A stretch of 64,000 nt of DNA from JAATFS01 sp037145635 (GTDB lineage: Bacteria > Pseudomonadota > Gammaproteobacteria > Xanthomonadales > Xanthomonadaceae): assembly GCA_037145635.1 (NCBI GenBank), contig JBBCXB010000010.1:27592-91591 (forward strand). The letters are read 5' to 3'. A program made the translations under genes and the position numbers. This document shows, piece after piece, positions 8,950 through 18,740 of this stretch. Position 1 is the first letter of the stretch, and each line of letters begins with the position of its first letter. The notes below the pieces were generated by a model. That model did no database searches. It was not told the DNA's origin and was given only the letters and a program-made list of their open reading frames with translations.

Positions 8950-10386
8950 TCAGCGCATCAGCACGTCGGCCTGGCTGTTGCCGCGCAGCACGCGCAGCAC
9001 CAGTTGCGCCGGCTTGCGCTGGAAGTTGGCACGCCAGCTGGCCAGGTCGGCGAACTCGCCGGCCGAGGTCGCCAGGACCACGTCGCCCTTGGCCAGCCCG
9101 TTGCCGGCGGCGCGGCTGCCGCGCTTGACCTCGCTGATCATCACCCCGCCCAGGCCGGACTGGCGCAGCGATTCCGGCAGGTCGACGAAGGTGGCGCCGC
9201 CCAGGCGCGGGTCCAGGCTGTCGCCGCTCACCGCGCGCGCCTGCTCCTTGAGCGTGGCGCTCAGCTTGAGCGGCTTGCCGTCGCGGCGCACGTCCAGCGT
9301 CACCGCGCTGCCCACCGCCTGCAGGCCCTCGTAGTTGTGCAGCGCCTCGGCGCTGTCGACGCGCTCGGCGTTGGCCGCCACCACCACGTCGCCCGGCTGC
9401 ACGCCGGCCGCGGCCGCCGCCGACCCCGGCAGCACGCGCGTCACCAGCGCGCCGCGGGCCGCCTCCAGGCCCAGCCCCTGCGCCATCTCCGAGGACAGGT
9501 TCTGCGTCTCCAGGCCCAGCGTGCCGCGGATCACCACGCCGTTGTTCTTGACCAGCTGCTCGACCACGTTGCGCGCCAGGTTGGACGGGATCGCCAGGCC
9601 CAGGCCGATGTTGCCGGCCATGCTGCCCTGCGGGTTGAAGCTGGCGGTGTTGATGCCCACCAGCTGGCCCTGCAGGTTGACCAGCGCCCCGCCGGAATTG
9701 CCCGGGTTGATCGAGGCGTCGGTCTGGATGAAGTTCTGGTAGCCCAGCCCGCGGATGCCGCTGCGGCCGACCGCCGAGACGATGCCCGAGGTCACCGTCT
9801 GGGTGAAGCCGAACGGGTTGCCGATCGCCACCACGAAATCGCCGACCCGCAGCTGGGCGCTGTCGGCGAGCTTGATCTCGGTGAGCTTGTCGGCCGGGAT
9901 GCGGATCAGCGCGATGTCGGTGTCGGCGTCGGAGCCGAGGAACTCGGCCTTGACCGTGCGGCCGTCGGCCAGGGTCACCTGCACGTCGTCGGCGTTCTCG
10001 ACCACGTGGTGGTTGGTGATCACGTAGCCGTTGCGCGCATCGATGATCACGCCGGAACCCAGCGATTCGTTGATGCGCTCCTGCGGGATGTCCGGGAACA
10101 GCCGGCGGAAGAACGGGTCGTTGAAGAACGGGTTGCGCACGCGCACCACCTGCTTGGTGTTGACGCTGACCACCGCCGGCATCACCTGCTGCAGCATCGG
10201 CGCCAGCGACGGCACCGGCTGCCCGGCCACCGCGGCCGGCAGCGCCGCCGCCGCCGGCAACGCGAACGCCGGCGAGGCCGGTGCGGCCTCGGCGCGGTTG
10301 TCGAGCCAGGCGTTGACGCCGGTAGCGGCAAAGCCTCCGAAGGCGGCGGCGAGGGACAGGGTCAGCAGGGTGGGCAGCGGTCGCAT
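8950..10386 (-). CDS. periplasmic Do-type serine protease/chaperone (DegP/DegQ)
   Basis: 478 aa with a signal peptide (MRPLPTLLTLSLAAAFGGFA). Trypsin-fold triad: His in GYVITNHHVVENADDV, Asp in GSDADTDIALIRI, Ser in INPGNSGGALVN. An ERINESLGSG segment leads into the protease domain, and two PDZ domains follow (about residues 270-370 and 385-475, the first ending around VTLDVRRDGKPL). The length and twin PDZ domains match DegP/DegQ rather than DegS. It degrades or refolds misfolded envelope proteins. The frame continues upstream of ATG 10386, but that part is low-complexity and lacks a signal peptide, so it is not included. A short Q-linker (LA loop) suggests DegQ-like more than DegP-like. Confidence 0.93.
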   Translation of the reverse strand: MRPLPTLLTLSLAAAFGGFAATGVNAWLDNRAEAAPASPAFALPAAAALPAAVAGQPVPSLAPMLQQVMPAVVSVNTKQVVRVRNPFFNDPFFRRLFPDIPQERINESLGSGVIIDARNGYVITNHHVVENADDVQVTLADGRTVKAEFLGSDADTDIALIRIPADKLTEIKLADSAQLRVGDFVVAIGNPFGFTQTVTSGIVSAVGRSGIRGLGYQNFIQTDASINPGNSGGALVNLQGQLVGINTASFNPQGSMAGNIGLGLAIPSNLARNVVEQLVKNNGVVIRGTLGLETQNLSSEMAQGLGLEAARGALVTRVLPGSAAAAAGVQPGDVVVAANAERVDSAEALHNYEGLQAVGSAVTLDVRRDGKPLKLSATLKEQARAVSGDSLDPRLGGATFVDLPESLRQSGLGGVMISEVKRGSRAAGNGLAKGDVVLATSAGEFADLASWRANFQRKPAQLVLRVLRGNSQADVLMR

Positions 10387-11022
10387 GGCGTCGGGTTCCG
10401 GGGTGCGCGGAGAGGGATCCAGGCAGGCACTATGCCTGTGGTAAATCAAGCTGAACAAGGGTGGCGCGCCGCGATTTAACCCTCGGTGAAAGCCGGCAGC
10501 GTCGAACCCGGCGATCGCCGGGCGGGCCGGCGCGCGGACGTCGCGCTTGCGCAAACCGCCGCGCGAACGCGGCCGGCGCTGGCGGGACGCGCGCTTTTTT
10601 TGCACGCGTACACCCACGGCGGACCGGGCCGCGGGCCGGGGGTCCCGCGGCCCGCGGCCCGCGGGCGCGGACCGTGCAGGCGGATCCATGCGTGGCGGGC
10701 GCGGCTACGCCGCGCACCTCGCGCGCGTCGCCCGCGCCGGCCATCGCATGAAAGTGCTTGAAAAACGCGGTCCGCCGCGTCGCTTCGCGACCGGGCGGCG
10801 CGCGCGCGGACCCTCGCGCGCGGGCCTGTGCCGGCGCCGGAACCGGCGGTTGCGCACACCGCGCCGTGGCGTGGCCGCCTGGCCGCCGCGCGTCGGTGCG
10901 CGCGGCGGCACGCCTGCGCGCATCGCCGCGTGCACGCGTGGCCGTCATCCCCGTTCCACGCATCCGCGCATCGGTATAGCATCGCCAGCGTTTCGACACT
11001 GACGACGCCCCCAGGAGGGCTT
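10387..11022. other. 636-base divergent intergenic region, very GC-rich
   Basis: No gene is supported here. It separates the Do protease (minus) and the H1-like gene (plus). It contains a run of T at 10595-10601 followed by GCACGCG, a nested GCGGCCC palindrome near 10646-10664, many CGCG/GCGC steps, and a possible -10 element TATAGC at 10975-10980 upstream of the H1-like gene with a good SD (CAGGAGGG at 11011-11018). Short frames in this stretch are Arg-rich noise present on both strands. Confidence 0.5.
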
Positions 11023-12063
11023 ATGAGCAACGGCAATGGTGTGACCGCGACGATTTCCGACGTCGCCGACAACGTAACGGAAACCGCGACCGACCTCGGC
11101 GAGACGATCGCCACCACCGCCAGCGACGTGGTCGCCGACGTGCAGCAGGTCGCCGCGACGGTCGCCGAGGAGGTCAAGGAGCGTGCCGCACAGGTCGGCG
11201 CGACGGTCGCCGAGGCCGAGCAGGCCGTCGTCAAGAAGGTCCGCAAGACCGTGGCCAGCGCACGCCAGAAGCTGGAGGCCGCCCAGGCCAATGCCCAGGC
11301 CGAAGCCGCTGCGCTGACGCGCAGGAAGACCGGCAAGCCGGCCACCGCGAAGAAGGCGACCGGCACCCCGGCATCGGCGTCCAGGACGGCGGCCAGGACC
11401 GCCAAGCAGGCGCCGGCCAAGCAGGCCGCGACCCCGGCTGCGGGCGCTGGCACGTCCACCACGAAGAAGACCGCCGCCAAGTCTGCGGCCGCGAAGAAGG
11501 CCGTCGCCAAGAAGACCGCGCGGCCCGCCGCCGGCAAGCAGGCCCCGGTCAAGAAGGCGGCCGCCAAGAAGGCGGTGGCCAAGAAGGCCGTCGCCAAGAA
11601 GGCCGTCGCCAAGAAGGCCGTCGCCAAGAAGGGGGCGGTCAAGAAGGCCGTGGCCAAGAAGACGATCGGCAAGAAGGCCGCCAAGAAGGCAGTGGCCAAG
11701 AAGGCCGTCGCCCAGAAGAGTGCGGTCAAGAAGACCGCGGCCAAGAAGACGATCGGCAAGAAGGCCGCCGGGAAGGCACCGGCCCGCAAGGCCGTGACCC
11801 GGACGTCGCCCGCCAAGAAGGCCCCCGCCAAGAAGGCGGTCGCCAAGAAGGTCACTGCCAAGAAGGCCGTCGCCAAGAAGACGATCGCCAAGAAGGCGGC
11901 CGGCAAGAAGGTCGCACCGCGCAAGACGGTCAAGCAGGCGTCGGGCACACGCAAGACGGCCGCCAAGAAGACGGCCACCCGGCCGGCGGCCGCGCGCAAG
12001 GCCCCGGCCGCGAAGAAGACCGCCGTGCGCAAGTCCGCCGCCAAGCGCGGCACGCGCCGCTGA
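11023..12063 (+). CDS. histone H1-like Ala/Lys-rich DNA-binding protein
   Basis: 346 aa. Residues 1-100 are an acidic-to-neutral amphipathic helix without Lys repeats (VTETATDLGETIATTASDVV, then EEVKERAAQVGATVAEAEQA). Residues about 100-346 are almost only Lys, Ala, Val, Thr, Arg and Pro in pentapeptide units such as KKAVA, KKTIG and KKTAA, ending RGTRR. The tail copies the eukaryotic H1 C-terminal composition and should bind DNA without sequence specificity. Such proteins occur in xanthomonads, Bordetella (BpH1/BpH2) and chlamydiae and influence nucleoid compaction. The long helical N terminus recalls phasin-like proteins and suggests oligomerisation. SD AGGAGG lies seven bases before ATG 11023. 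Confidence 0.88.
   Translation: MSNGNGVTATISDVADNVTETATDLGETIATTASDVVADVQQVAATVAEEVKERAAQVGATVAEAEQAVVKKVRKTVASARQKLEAAQANAQAEAAALTRRKTGKPATAKKATGTPASASRTAARTAKQAPAKQAATPAAGAGTSTTKKTAAKSAAAKKAVAKKTARPAAGKQAPVKKAAAKKAVAKKAVAKKAVAKKAVAKKGAVKKAVAKKTIGKKAAKKAVAKKAVAQKSAVKKTAAKKTIGKKAAGKAPARKAVTRTSPAKKAPAKKAVAKKVTAKKAVAKKTIAKKAAGKKVAPRKTVKQASGTRKTAAKKTATRPAAARKAPAAKKTAVRKSAAKRGTRR
11551..11640 (+). repeat. 15-base tandem repeat inside the H1-like gene
   Basis: The unit AAGAAGGCCGTCGCC occurs three times without change at 11581-11625, flanked on both sides by copies with one to a few substitutions. Each unit encodes KKAVA. Being a multiple of three, copy number can change by slippage without breaking the frame, so the length of the basic tail may vary between strains. 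Confidence 0.85.
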
Positions 12064-12068
12064 GCCGC

Positions 12069-12116
12069 TAGCCGCGGCGCCTCCCTTCGCAATGAGGGAG
12101 GCGTCGCGTGCGGCTA
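12069..12116. terminator. long hairpin after the H1-like gene
   Basis: An inner stem CGCCTCCCT / AGGGAGGCG (12078-12086 with 12095-12103) sits inside an outer pair TAGCCGC / GCGGCTA (12069-12075 with 12110-12116), starting six bases after the stop codon. There is no T-run on either side. Probably an intrinsic terminator or a 3' stabilising hairpin of the H1-like mRNA. Confidence 0.6.
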
Positions 12117-12278
12117 GGGCGGCCTGTGCACGGGCCGCCATCGCCGCAATCGATATATGCCCGCCGCTGCGTACGGCGGCGGGCGCCGGCCTGATCGAAC
12201 CGGCTTGATCAAGCCTCGCTGCGTAACCGCGGCCGCGCCGGAAACTGGCCCGGTCGCGCTACGCAGACCCTGACGCGG

Positions 12279-13601
12279 TCAGGGCGTGGCCGGGGTCACC
12301 CGCCATACCGTGTCGCCGACGTCGTCGGCGACCAGCAGGGCGCCGTCCCGGTCTTGCGCCAGACCCACGGGAGCGCCATACAGCTGCTTCTCGTCGTCGG
12401 AATGGAAGCCGGTGACGACCGGCTCGGGCTTGCCGACCGGCTTGCCCTGCTGGAAGGCGACATACGACACGCGGTAGCCGCTCAGCGGCGAACGGTCCCA
12501 GCTGCCGTGCTCGCTGATGAAGGCGCCGCCGTGGTACCTGGCCGGCAGCGCGCTGCCGGTGTAGAACCACAGGCCCAGCGGCGCCACGTGCGAGCCGATC
12601 GCGTAGTCGGGCACCAGGGCCTTCTTGACCAGGTCGGGGCGCTGCGGGGTGACGCGCACGTCGACGTGCTGGCCGTAGTAGCTGTACGGCCAGCCGTAGA
12701 AGCCGCCAGGCTGGACCGAGGTGAGATAGTCCGGCACCAGGTCAGCACCGATCTCGTCGCGCTCGTTGACGATCGCCCACAGCTTGCCGGTCTGCGGCTC
12801 CCAGTGCAGGCCGGTAGGATTGCGCAGGCCCGAGGCGTAGATGCGGCTGCCGCCGGTGGCCACGTCCACTTCCAGGACGGCGGCGCGCCGGTACTCGACG
12901 GCCAGCCCGTTCTCGGTGATGTTGCTGTTGGAGCCGACGCCGACATACAGCTTGCTGCCGTCCGGACTGGCCAGCAGGGCCTTGGTCCAGTGGTGGTTGA
13001 TGGTGCCCGGCAGGTCGGCGAACTCCACCCCCGGCGCGGTGATGCGGGTATCGCCGGCGCGGTACGGGAACTTCAGGATGGCATCGGTGTTGGCGACGTA
13101 GAGCGAATCGCCGATCAGCTGCAGGCCGAACGGCGAGTTCAGATGCTCCAGGAACACGTGCTGCTCCCATTCGCCGGCGGCGCCGGGCTTGCGGCGCAGC
13201 AGCGTGATGCGGTTGCCGCCCCTGCCGGACTTGCCGGAGCGGCTCTGGATCGCACTGGCGACCATCTGCTTGGGCGTGGTGACCGCCTCGGTGCCGGGGC
13301 TGTTGGCCTCGACCACGAGCACGTCGCCGTTGGGCAGCAGGTAGAGCTGGCGCGGGTGCTTCAGGCCGCCGGCGATCTTCTCGATCTTCAGGCCGGCCGC
13401 CACCTTCGGCGCCTGGCCCTGCTTCCAGCCCACCCCGTCGGGGACCTGCATCGGCGGCACCAGGAAGTGCGCGGCCTCGGGCAGCGGCGGCGCGGCACCG
13501 GACTGCTGCGTCGAATCGAGCGCAGCCTTGTCGCTGCAGCCGCCCAGCACGGCGGCCAGGGCCATCGCCACCACGGTGCGGCGGAGGAGGATCTTATTCA
13601 T
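12279..13601 (-). CDS. lipoprotein PQQ-type sugar (sorbosone-like) dehydrogenase
   Basis: 440 aa. Lipobox LGGC near residue 21, then a six-bladed propeller typical of the soluble glucose/sorbosone dehydrogenase family: LKHPRQLYLLPNGDVLVVEA, GLRNPTGLHWEP, YGWPYSYYGQH and DRDGALLVADDVGDTVWRV. The family oxidises sugars using pyrroloquinoline quinone in the periplasm, though many members lack proven activity, and no PQQ synthesis genes are in the window. ATG 13601 lies inside the 3' end of the DUF2231 gene (8-base overlap), implying a common transcript. The 12117-12278 interval downstream contains no gene. Confidence 0.85.
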   Translation of the reverse strand: MNKILLRRTVVAMALAAVLGGCSDKAALDSTQQSGAAPPLPEAAHFLVPPMQVPDGVGWKQGQAPKVAAGLKIEKIAGGLKHPRQLYLLPNGDVLVVEANSPGTEAVTTPKQMVASAIQSRSGKSGRGGNRITLLRRKPGAAGEWEQHVFLEHLNSPFGLQLIGDSLYVANTDAILKFPYRAGDTRITAPGVEFADLPGTINHHWTKALLASPDGSKLYVGVGSNSNITENGLAVEYRRAAVLEVDVATGGSRIYASGLRNPTGLHWEPQTGKLWAIVNERDEIGADLVPDYLTSVQPGGFYGWPYSYYGQHVDVRVTPQRPDLVKKALVPDYAIGSHVAPLGLWFYTGSALPARYHGGAFISEHGSWDRSPLSGYRVSYVAFQQGKPVGKPEPVVTGFHSDDEKQLYGAPVGLAQDRDGALLVADDVGDTVWRVTPATP

Positions 13602-14037
13602 GGAGGCGGCTCCTCGGTGCGGCGTACTGCACGGCGATGACGATGTGGGCGATGGACAGCAGCAGCACGGTGCAGACCGACAGCCAGACCGAGGCCGGGA
13701 CGACGGAGTAGGCATCGCGGGTGTGCACGAACGCATTGAAGATGGCGGCGACGATGGCCAGCAGGTTGAGCCAGAAGTCCAGGCGTTCGCCCGGCAGCGT
13801 AGTGCGCCGGCCGGTGATCCATACCTGCGCCAGATTGACGAAGCGCGGGATCACCGCGAACAGCAGGCCGAACACGATCAGCCAGGCCGCGCCCTTGGTC
13901 CAAAGCATCTCGCCGCTGCGCGCGTAGACGATGTCGAAGATCAGCGCGGCGACGAAGCAGCCGTACGGGATGGGGTTGAGCAGGCCGTAGATGGCGCTGG
14001 CCACGGCGGAACGGCGGGGTGCGGCGAGGGAGCTCAT
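13594..14037 (-). CDS. DUF2231-like four-helix membrane protein
   Basis: 147 aa with four hydrophobic helices (YGCFVAALIFDIVY, GAAWLIVFGLLFAVI, NLLAIVAAIFNAFVH, VCTVLLLSIAHIVIAV) and few conserved polar residues, matching the DUF2231 group of predicted membrane proteins often found beside periplasmic dehydrogenases or cytochromes. It may anchor or pass electrons from the following lipoprotein dehydrogenase; no haem motif CxxCH is present, but His residues in helices 3 and 4 could bind haem b. Start ATG 14037 (MSSLAAP) is preceded by weak SD; the longer frame upstream is Arg-rich noise. Confidence 0.78.
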   Translation of the reverse strand: MSSLAAPRRSAVASAIYGLLNPIPYGCFVAALIFDIVYARSGEMLWTKGAAWLIVFGLLFAVIPRFVNLAQVWITGRRTTLPGERLDFWLNLLAIVAAIFNAFVHTRDAYSVVPASVWLSVCTVLLLSIAHIVIAVQYAAPRSRLHE

Positions 14038-14437
14038 GGCTGCGTTTCCGTAGAAGGGACGGGAGAAGGCGCGCGCGCAACGGTCGGGGCGGCACCCCGG
14101 GGCCGCGGTGCCCGGGCCGACCGGCGCACGTTCCCCCATCGACTGTCTAGGGGGCGTCACGACCGGCCGGCGCAGCGGCGACGCCTGCGGCAATGCCGCG
14201 ACGCCGGCCAGTGCCTGCAGCGGCTCGACGCGCCGGCCGGTCGCCAGGGGGGTGTCCTCCGGCGTGCCGGCGTGCGGCGCCCAGGCGGTGCCGCAACGGA
14301 GGTCGCGATCCCGGCGGCACGGCGGACGCTGCCGGAACAGGCACGCCGCCGCGGATTCCGCGCGGTCCGGCCGTCGATTCCGCGGTGGCGTCCCAGGCGG
14401 CGAACGGCCGCACGTCGCGCGAGGCCCCCGCGTGCCC
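14038..14437. other. intergenic, no gene seen
   Basis: 400 bases between the aldo/keto reductase and DUF2231 genes, both on the minus strand. All frames here are Arg/Ala/Pro-rich with no start signal or family resemblance. It should hold the promoter of the DUF2231-dehydrogenase pair; no clear -35/-10 could be picked out in this GC-rich stretch. Confidence 0.45.
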
Positions 14438-15421
<984 letters not shown>

Positions 15422-15641
15422 GGCGGGGGTCCTGCGTCGGCTTCGGGAGGTAGAGCGTAGTCGGTCCCGGCGGGCATGGCGCGGGAGCCGGACCTGAGGG
15501 CCTGCAGCACAGGGGGCCGCCGGACCGTCACCGCCTCACCGGGCTTTCGTGAGTACGGCGTGGCGGCGTGGCGGCCGCTCGTCTCGCGCTTTTTACCCGG
15601 CCGCCCCTACGGTCGCACCCACACTCCCACCGGATTCACCC

Positions 15642-16700
15642 ATGAGCGACCACGGCAAGCCCAACCCCATCGTCGATACCGTGGCCAACGCCATCGGTGC
15701 GATCCGTGCCGACCACGACATGCACGAACTGGCCAAGGCGTTCAACGAACTCGAGCCGAAGGCCATCGAGAAGCTGACCCCGGCCGAGGCCCGCCAGCAG
15801 CCGACCATCGCCGATGCGGTCAAGCACCTGCTGCAGAAGGAAGGCCGACCGAGCGCGCCGGAGACGCTGGTGCCGGGCGTCACCCGGCGCGAGGAAAGCG
15901 TGCAGACCGCCGGCGGCGCGCTGCGTGCGCTGGTCTACACGCCTGGCGCCGATGCCGCCTCCGGCACCGTGCCGCCGGGCACTGCCGCCGCGCTGCCGGT
16001 GATCGTCTATTTCCACGGCGGCGGCTGGGTGATCGCCGACGCCGAGGTCTACGATGGCGGTGCCCGCGGCCTGGCCAAGGAAGCCCATGCCATCGTGATC
16101 TCGGTGGACTACCGGCGCGCCCCGGAGCACAAGTTCCCGGCGGCCTGGGACGACGCGCTGGACAGCTACCGCTGGGCGCTGGAGAACGCGCAGCGCCTGG
16201 GCGGCGACCCGTCGCGGATCGCGCTCGCCGGCGAAAGCGCCGGCGGCAACCTCGCCGTCGCCACCGCGGTGGCCGCACGCGATGCCGGCCTGCCCGCGCC
16301 GCGCCACGTGCTGGCGGTCTACCCGGTCGGCCAGACCGGCAGCCTGCACACCGAGTCGTATCTCGAGAACGCCATCGCCAAGCCGCTCAACAAGGCGATG
16401 ATCGAATGGTTCGTCGGCCACCTGATCCGCACCGACGCCGACAAGGCCGATACCCGCCTGGACCTGGTCAACGCCAACCTGCGCGGGCTGCCGCCGGTGA
16501 CGATCATCAACGCCACCCTCGACCCGCTGCGCAGTGACGGCGGCCTGCTCAAGGACGCGCTGGAAAACGCCGGCGTGCCGGTCGAGCGGGAAATCTACGC
16601 CGGCGTGGCCCACGAGTTCTTCGGGTGCGCGGCGGTGCTGGACAAGGCACGCGAGGCGCAGGCCTACGCCGGCCGCCGGCTGCGCCAGGCGCTGGGCTGA
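15642..16700 (+). CDS. alpha/beta hydrolase, hormone-sensitive-lipase type
   Basis: 352 aa from ATG 15642. The oxyanion motif HGGGW (VYFHGGGWVIAD), nucleophile GESAGGN, catalytic Asp in NATLDPLRSDG and His in GVAHEFFG make a complete HSL/type IV esterase domain. About 90 residues ahead of it form a helical cap. It should hydrolyse short-chain esters in the cytoplasm. The product has no signal peptide. Alternative upstream starts would add a low-complexity Arg-rich leader and are not preferred. The next gene converges with it 210 bases downstream. Confidence 0.9.
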   Translation: MSDHGKPNPIVDTVANAIGAIRADHDMHELAKAFNELEPKAIEKLTPAEARQQPTIADAVKHLLQKEGRPSAPETLVPGVTRREESVQTAGGALRALVYTPGADAASGTVPPGTAAALPVIVYFHGGGWVIADAEVYDGGARGLAKEAHAIVISVDYRRAPEHKFPAAWDDALDSYRWALENAQRLGGDPSRIALAGESAGGNLAVATAVAARDAGLPAPRHVLAVYPVGQTGSLHTESYLENAIAKPLNKAMIEWFVGHLIRTDADKADTRLDLVNANLRGLPPVTIINATLDPLRSDGGLLKDALENAGVPVEREIYAGVAHEFFGCAAVLDKAREAQAYAGRRLRQALG

Positions 16701-16910
16701 GCCGGGCACCGGCCGGAGGAGGCGCTCCGGTCGCAGGGTGACGCAAGGCAGGGCGCGCCCCGCCTTGCGTGGTTCATGGACCTGGGGTTTCGCCTCGCCA
16801 CATCGGCGGGACTCGGGACCAGGTCGCGTGGAGACCGCGTCCGCAGGGCAGGCAGGGAGTCCAACCGGCCCCGGTGCAGCGACAAGCCCGCGGCGCGTTC
16901 GCCGCGCCTC

Positions 16911-17804
16911 TCATGGCCGCGGCAGGATCGCCGCGAGTGCCTGCCGCAGCTCGGGATAGCGGAACCGAAAACCCTCCTGCACCGCGCGCTGCGGGATCAC
17001 GCGCTGGCTGACCAGCAGCAGGTCGGCCATTTCGCCGAAGCCCAGGCGCAGCGCGACCGCCGGCAACCGCAACAGCGTGGGGCGATGCACGGCCTCGCCC
17101 AGCGTGCGGGCGAACTCGGCGTTGGTGACCGGCGCCGGTGCGGTGCCGTTGTAGGCGCCTTCGCCGCCCCGGTCCAGCAGCCAGACGATCAGCGCGACGA
17201 GATCGTCGCAGTGGATCCAGCTCATCCAGTGGCGACCGTCGCCGAACGGACCGCCGGCGCCCAGCCGGAAGGGCGGCAGCATGCGTTGCAGGCTGCCACC
17301 GTCGCGGGCCAGCACGATCCCGGTGCGCAGCAGGCTCACGCGGGGGCCGAGCGTGGCGAGGTCGAGCGCGGCGCTTTCCCAGTCGCGGCACAGCTGGGCG
17401 GAGAAGTCCGAGCCGCGGCTCGCGTCCTCGCTGAGCACGGTGTCGCCGCGGTCGCCGTAGTAGCCCACTGCCGAGCCGGAGACCAGGCAGCGCGGGCGCT
17501 GCGCTTCGGGCAACCGCGCGATCCAGTCGTACAGGCGGCGGGTGGTGCCGATCCGCGATTCGCGGAAGGCCTGCTTGCGGCGGGCGGTCCAGCGGCCTGC
17601 CGCCAGCGGTTCGCCGGCCAGGTTGACGACGGCGTCCACGGCATCGACCTGTTCCGGCGCTTCGATCGCCGTGACGCCGGGCAGGCGGCGGGACGCGTGC
17701 CCGCGGTCGCGCGTGAGCACGGTCACGCGGTGCCCGCCCTGGGCCAGCGCGGTACAGAGGGCATGGCCGATGAAGCCGGTGCCGCCGGTCACGAGGAGAT
17801 GCAT
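16911..17804 (-). CDS. TIGR01777-type NAD(P)-dependent epimerase (YfcH-like)
   Basis: 297 aa. N-terminal Rossmann motif LLVTGGTGFIGHALC, then AVVNLAGEPLAAGRWTARRK, SGSAVGYYGDRGD (active-site Tyr region), and WMSWIHCDDLVALI, all characteristic of the YfcH/TIGR01777 group of short-chain-like epimerases; the C-terminal DUF1731-like part is RVIPQRAVQEGFRFRYPEL. Enzymatic substrate is unknown for the family. Start ATG 17804 directly precedes the nucleotide-binding motif; the frame upstream is noise. Confidence 0.9.
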   Translation of the reverse strand: MHLLVTGGTGFIGHALCTALAQGGHRVTVLTRDRGHASRRLPGVTAIEAPEQVDAVDAVVNLAGEPLAAGRWTARRKQAFRESRIGTTRRLYDWIARLPEAQRPRCLVSGSAVGYYGDRGDTVLSEDASRGSDFSAQLCRDWESAALDLATLGPRVSLLRTGIVLARDGGSLQRMLPPFRLGAGGPFGDGRHWMSWIHCDDLVALIVWLLDRGGEGAYNGTAPAPVTNAEFARTLGEAVHRPTLLRLPAVALRLGFGEMADLLLVSQRVIPQRAVQEGFRFRYPELRQALAAILPRP

Positions 17805-17970
17805 GGCGATTGTCCTGAAGGGCCGCGAAGAGGTCGGTGCGCCCGGGCGCGCCGGCCCACGGGCGCCGCGCACTCGAAACGCCAGGGTAGGGCCGTGCAT
17901 GCAACGTCGGGTGAAACCTGCGGCCGGGTGCCCGGCGTCACCGCACGCCCGGGCGAGTGCCTCCGGGCAA

Positions 17971-17995
17971 GAAAATGCCGGGCCTCGGCCCGGCA
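17971..17995 (-). terminator. intrinsic terminator of the DUF4142 gene
   Basis: Read on the minus strand, the palindromic stem TGCCGGGCC / GGCCCGGCA (17976-17995) is followed at once by TTTTC, 21 bases beyond the stop of the DUF4142 gene. Stem plus T-run is the standard Rho-independent shape. Confidence 0.75.
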
Positions 17996-18016
17996 CTCCG
18001 TCAGCCGCGCCGCGCC

Positions 18017-18598
18017 TCAGCGCGAGGAGACGACCGCCTGCGCGCGTTCGTAGTGTTCGGCGATCAGCTTGCGTGCCTGGGTGAGATGCTGGCGTGCCGC
18101 CTCGCCCGTCGCCGCCGGCATCAGTTCCGCATCGACGATCTTCAGTGCATCGGCGTGGTCGGAATTCATCGTCGCCATGAATGCATTGCGGTAGGAATTC
18201 TCGTCGTTTTCCTGCGCCAGTGCGTCCAGCGCGGCCTTGCCCTTGGCGCGCAGCGCCTGCGCGTTGGCGCTGTCGGCCACGCCAAGCGCACGCACCTTGT
18301 CCAGGTCGGCCTGATGCTGGGTGACCATCTCGCGCGCGAAGTCCTCGGTGGTACCGCCGAGCTTGCGTGCGATGGCCTGCTGCGCAAGCGCGATCTCGTT
18401 TTCGTCCAGCGCCGCGAGCACGCCCAGCGCCTGGGCGTCGCCCTTGACCGCCGCGGTGGCGCCGGTGCCGCTGATGGGCGCGGCGGTGGGCGCAGGCGAG
18501 GTGGCGGGCGCCGTGCGCGAGCCTTCTTCACCGGTCCCGCCGCAACCGCTCAACAGCAGTGCACAGGTGAGCGTGGAGGCGACGATGATCGATTTCAT
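18017..18598 (-). CDS. DUF4142-like lipoprotein
   Basis: 193 aa. Lipobox LSGC at about residues 16-19, a Ser/Thr/Pro linker, then a helical, ferritin-like domain with the elements ENEIALAQQAIARKLGGTTE, FAREMVTQHQADLDKV and MNSDHADALKIVDAELM. The His/Glu/Asp pattern in paired helices resembles DUF4142 envelope proteins; metal binding is possible but unproven. It is a single transcription unit with its own terminator. In related bacteria these proteins are stress-linked. Confidence 0.8.
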   Translation of the reverse strand: MKSIIVASTLTCALLLSGCGGTGEEGSRTAPATSPAPTAAPISGTGATAAVKGDAQALGVLAALDENEIALAQQAIARKLGGTTEDFAREMVTQHQADLDKVRALGVADSANAQALRAKGKAALDALAQENDENSYRNAFMATMNSDHADALKIVDAELMPAATGEAARQHLTQARKLIAEHYERAQAVVSSR

Positions 18599-18740
18599 GG
18601 AGTTCCCTTGCGGAGTTGGAGCTGCGGAGTTGGAGCGGAATGGAGGGGAGCAGATTGAGCGGCGTCTACCGCCGACCGCGGCGAGGCCTGCGGCAACGAG
18701 ACAGGTGCGGCGTCACCGGCGGCGACGCGCGTCCGCTGTT

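Noticed and set aside
10476..12092. 538-codon minus-strand frame opposite the H1-like gene (TFLATAFLA repeats)
   Set aside because: It is only the reverse translation of the Lys/Ala repeats; the plus-strand frame has SD, start and recognised composition.
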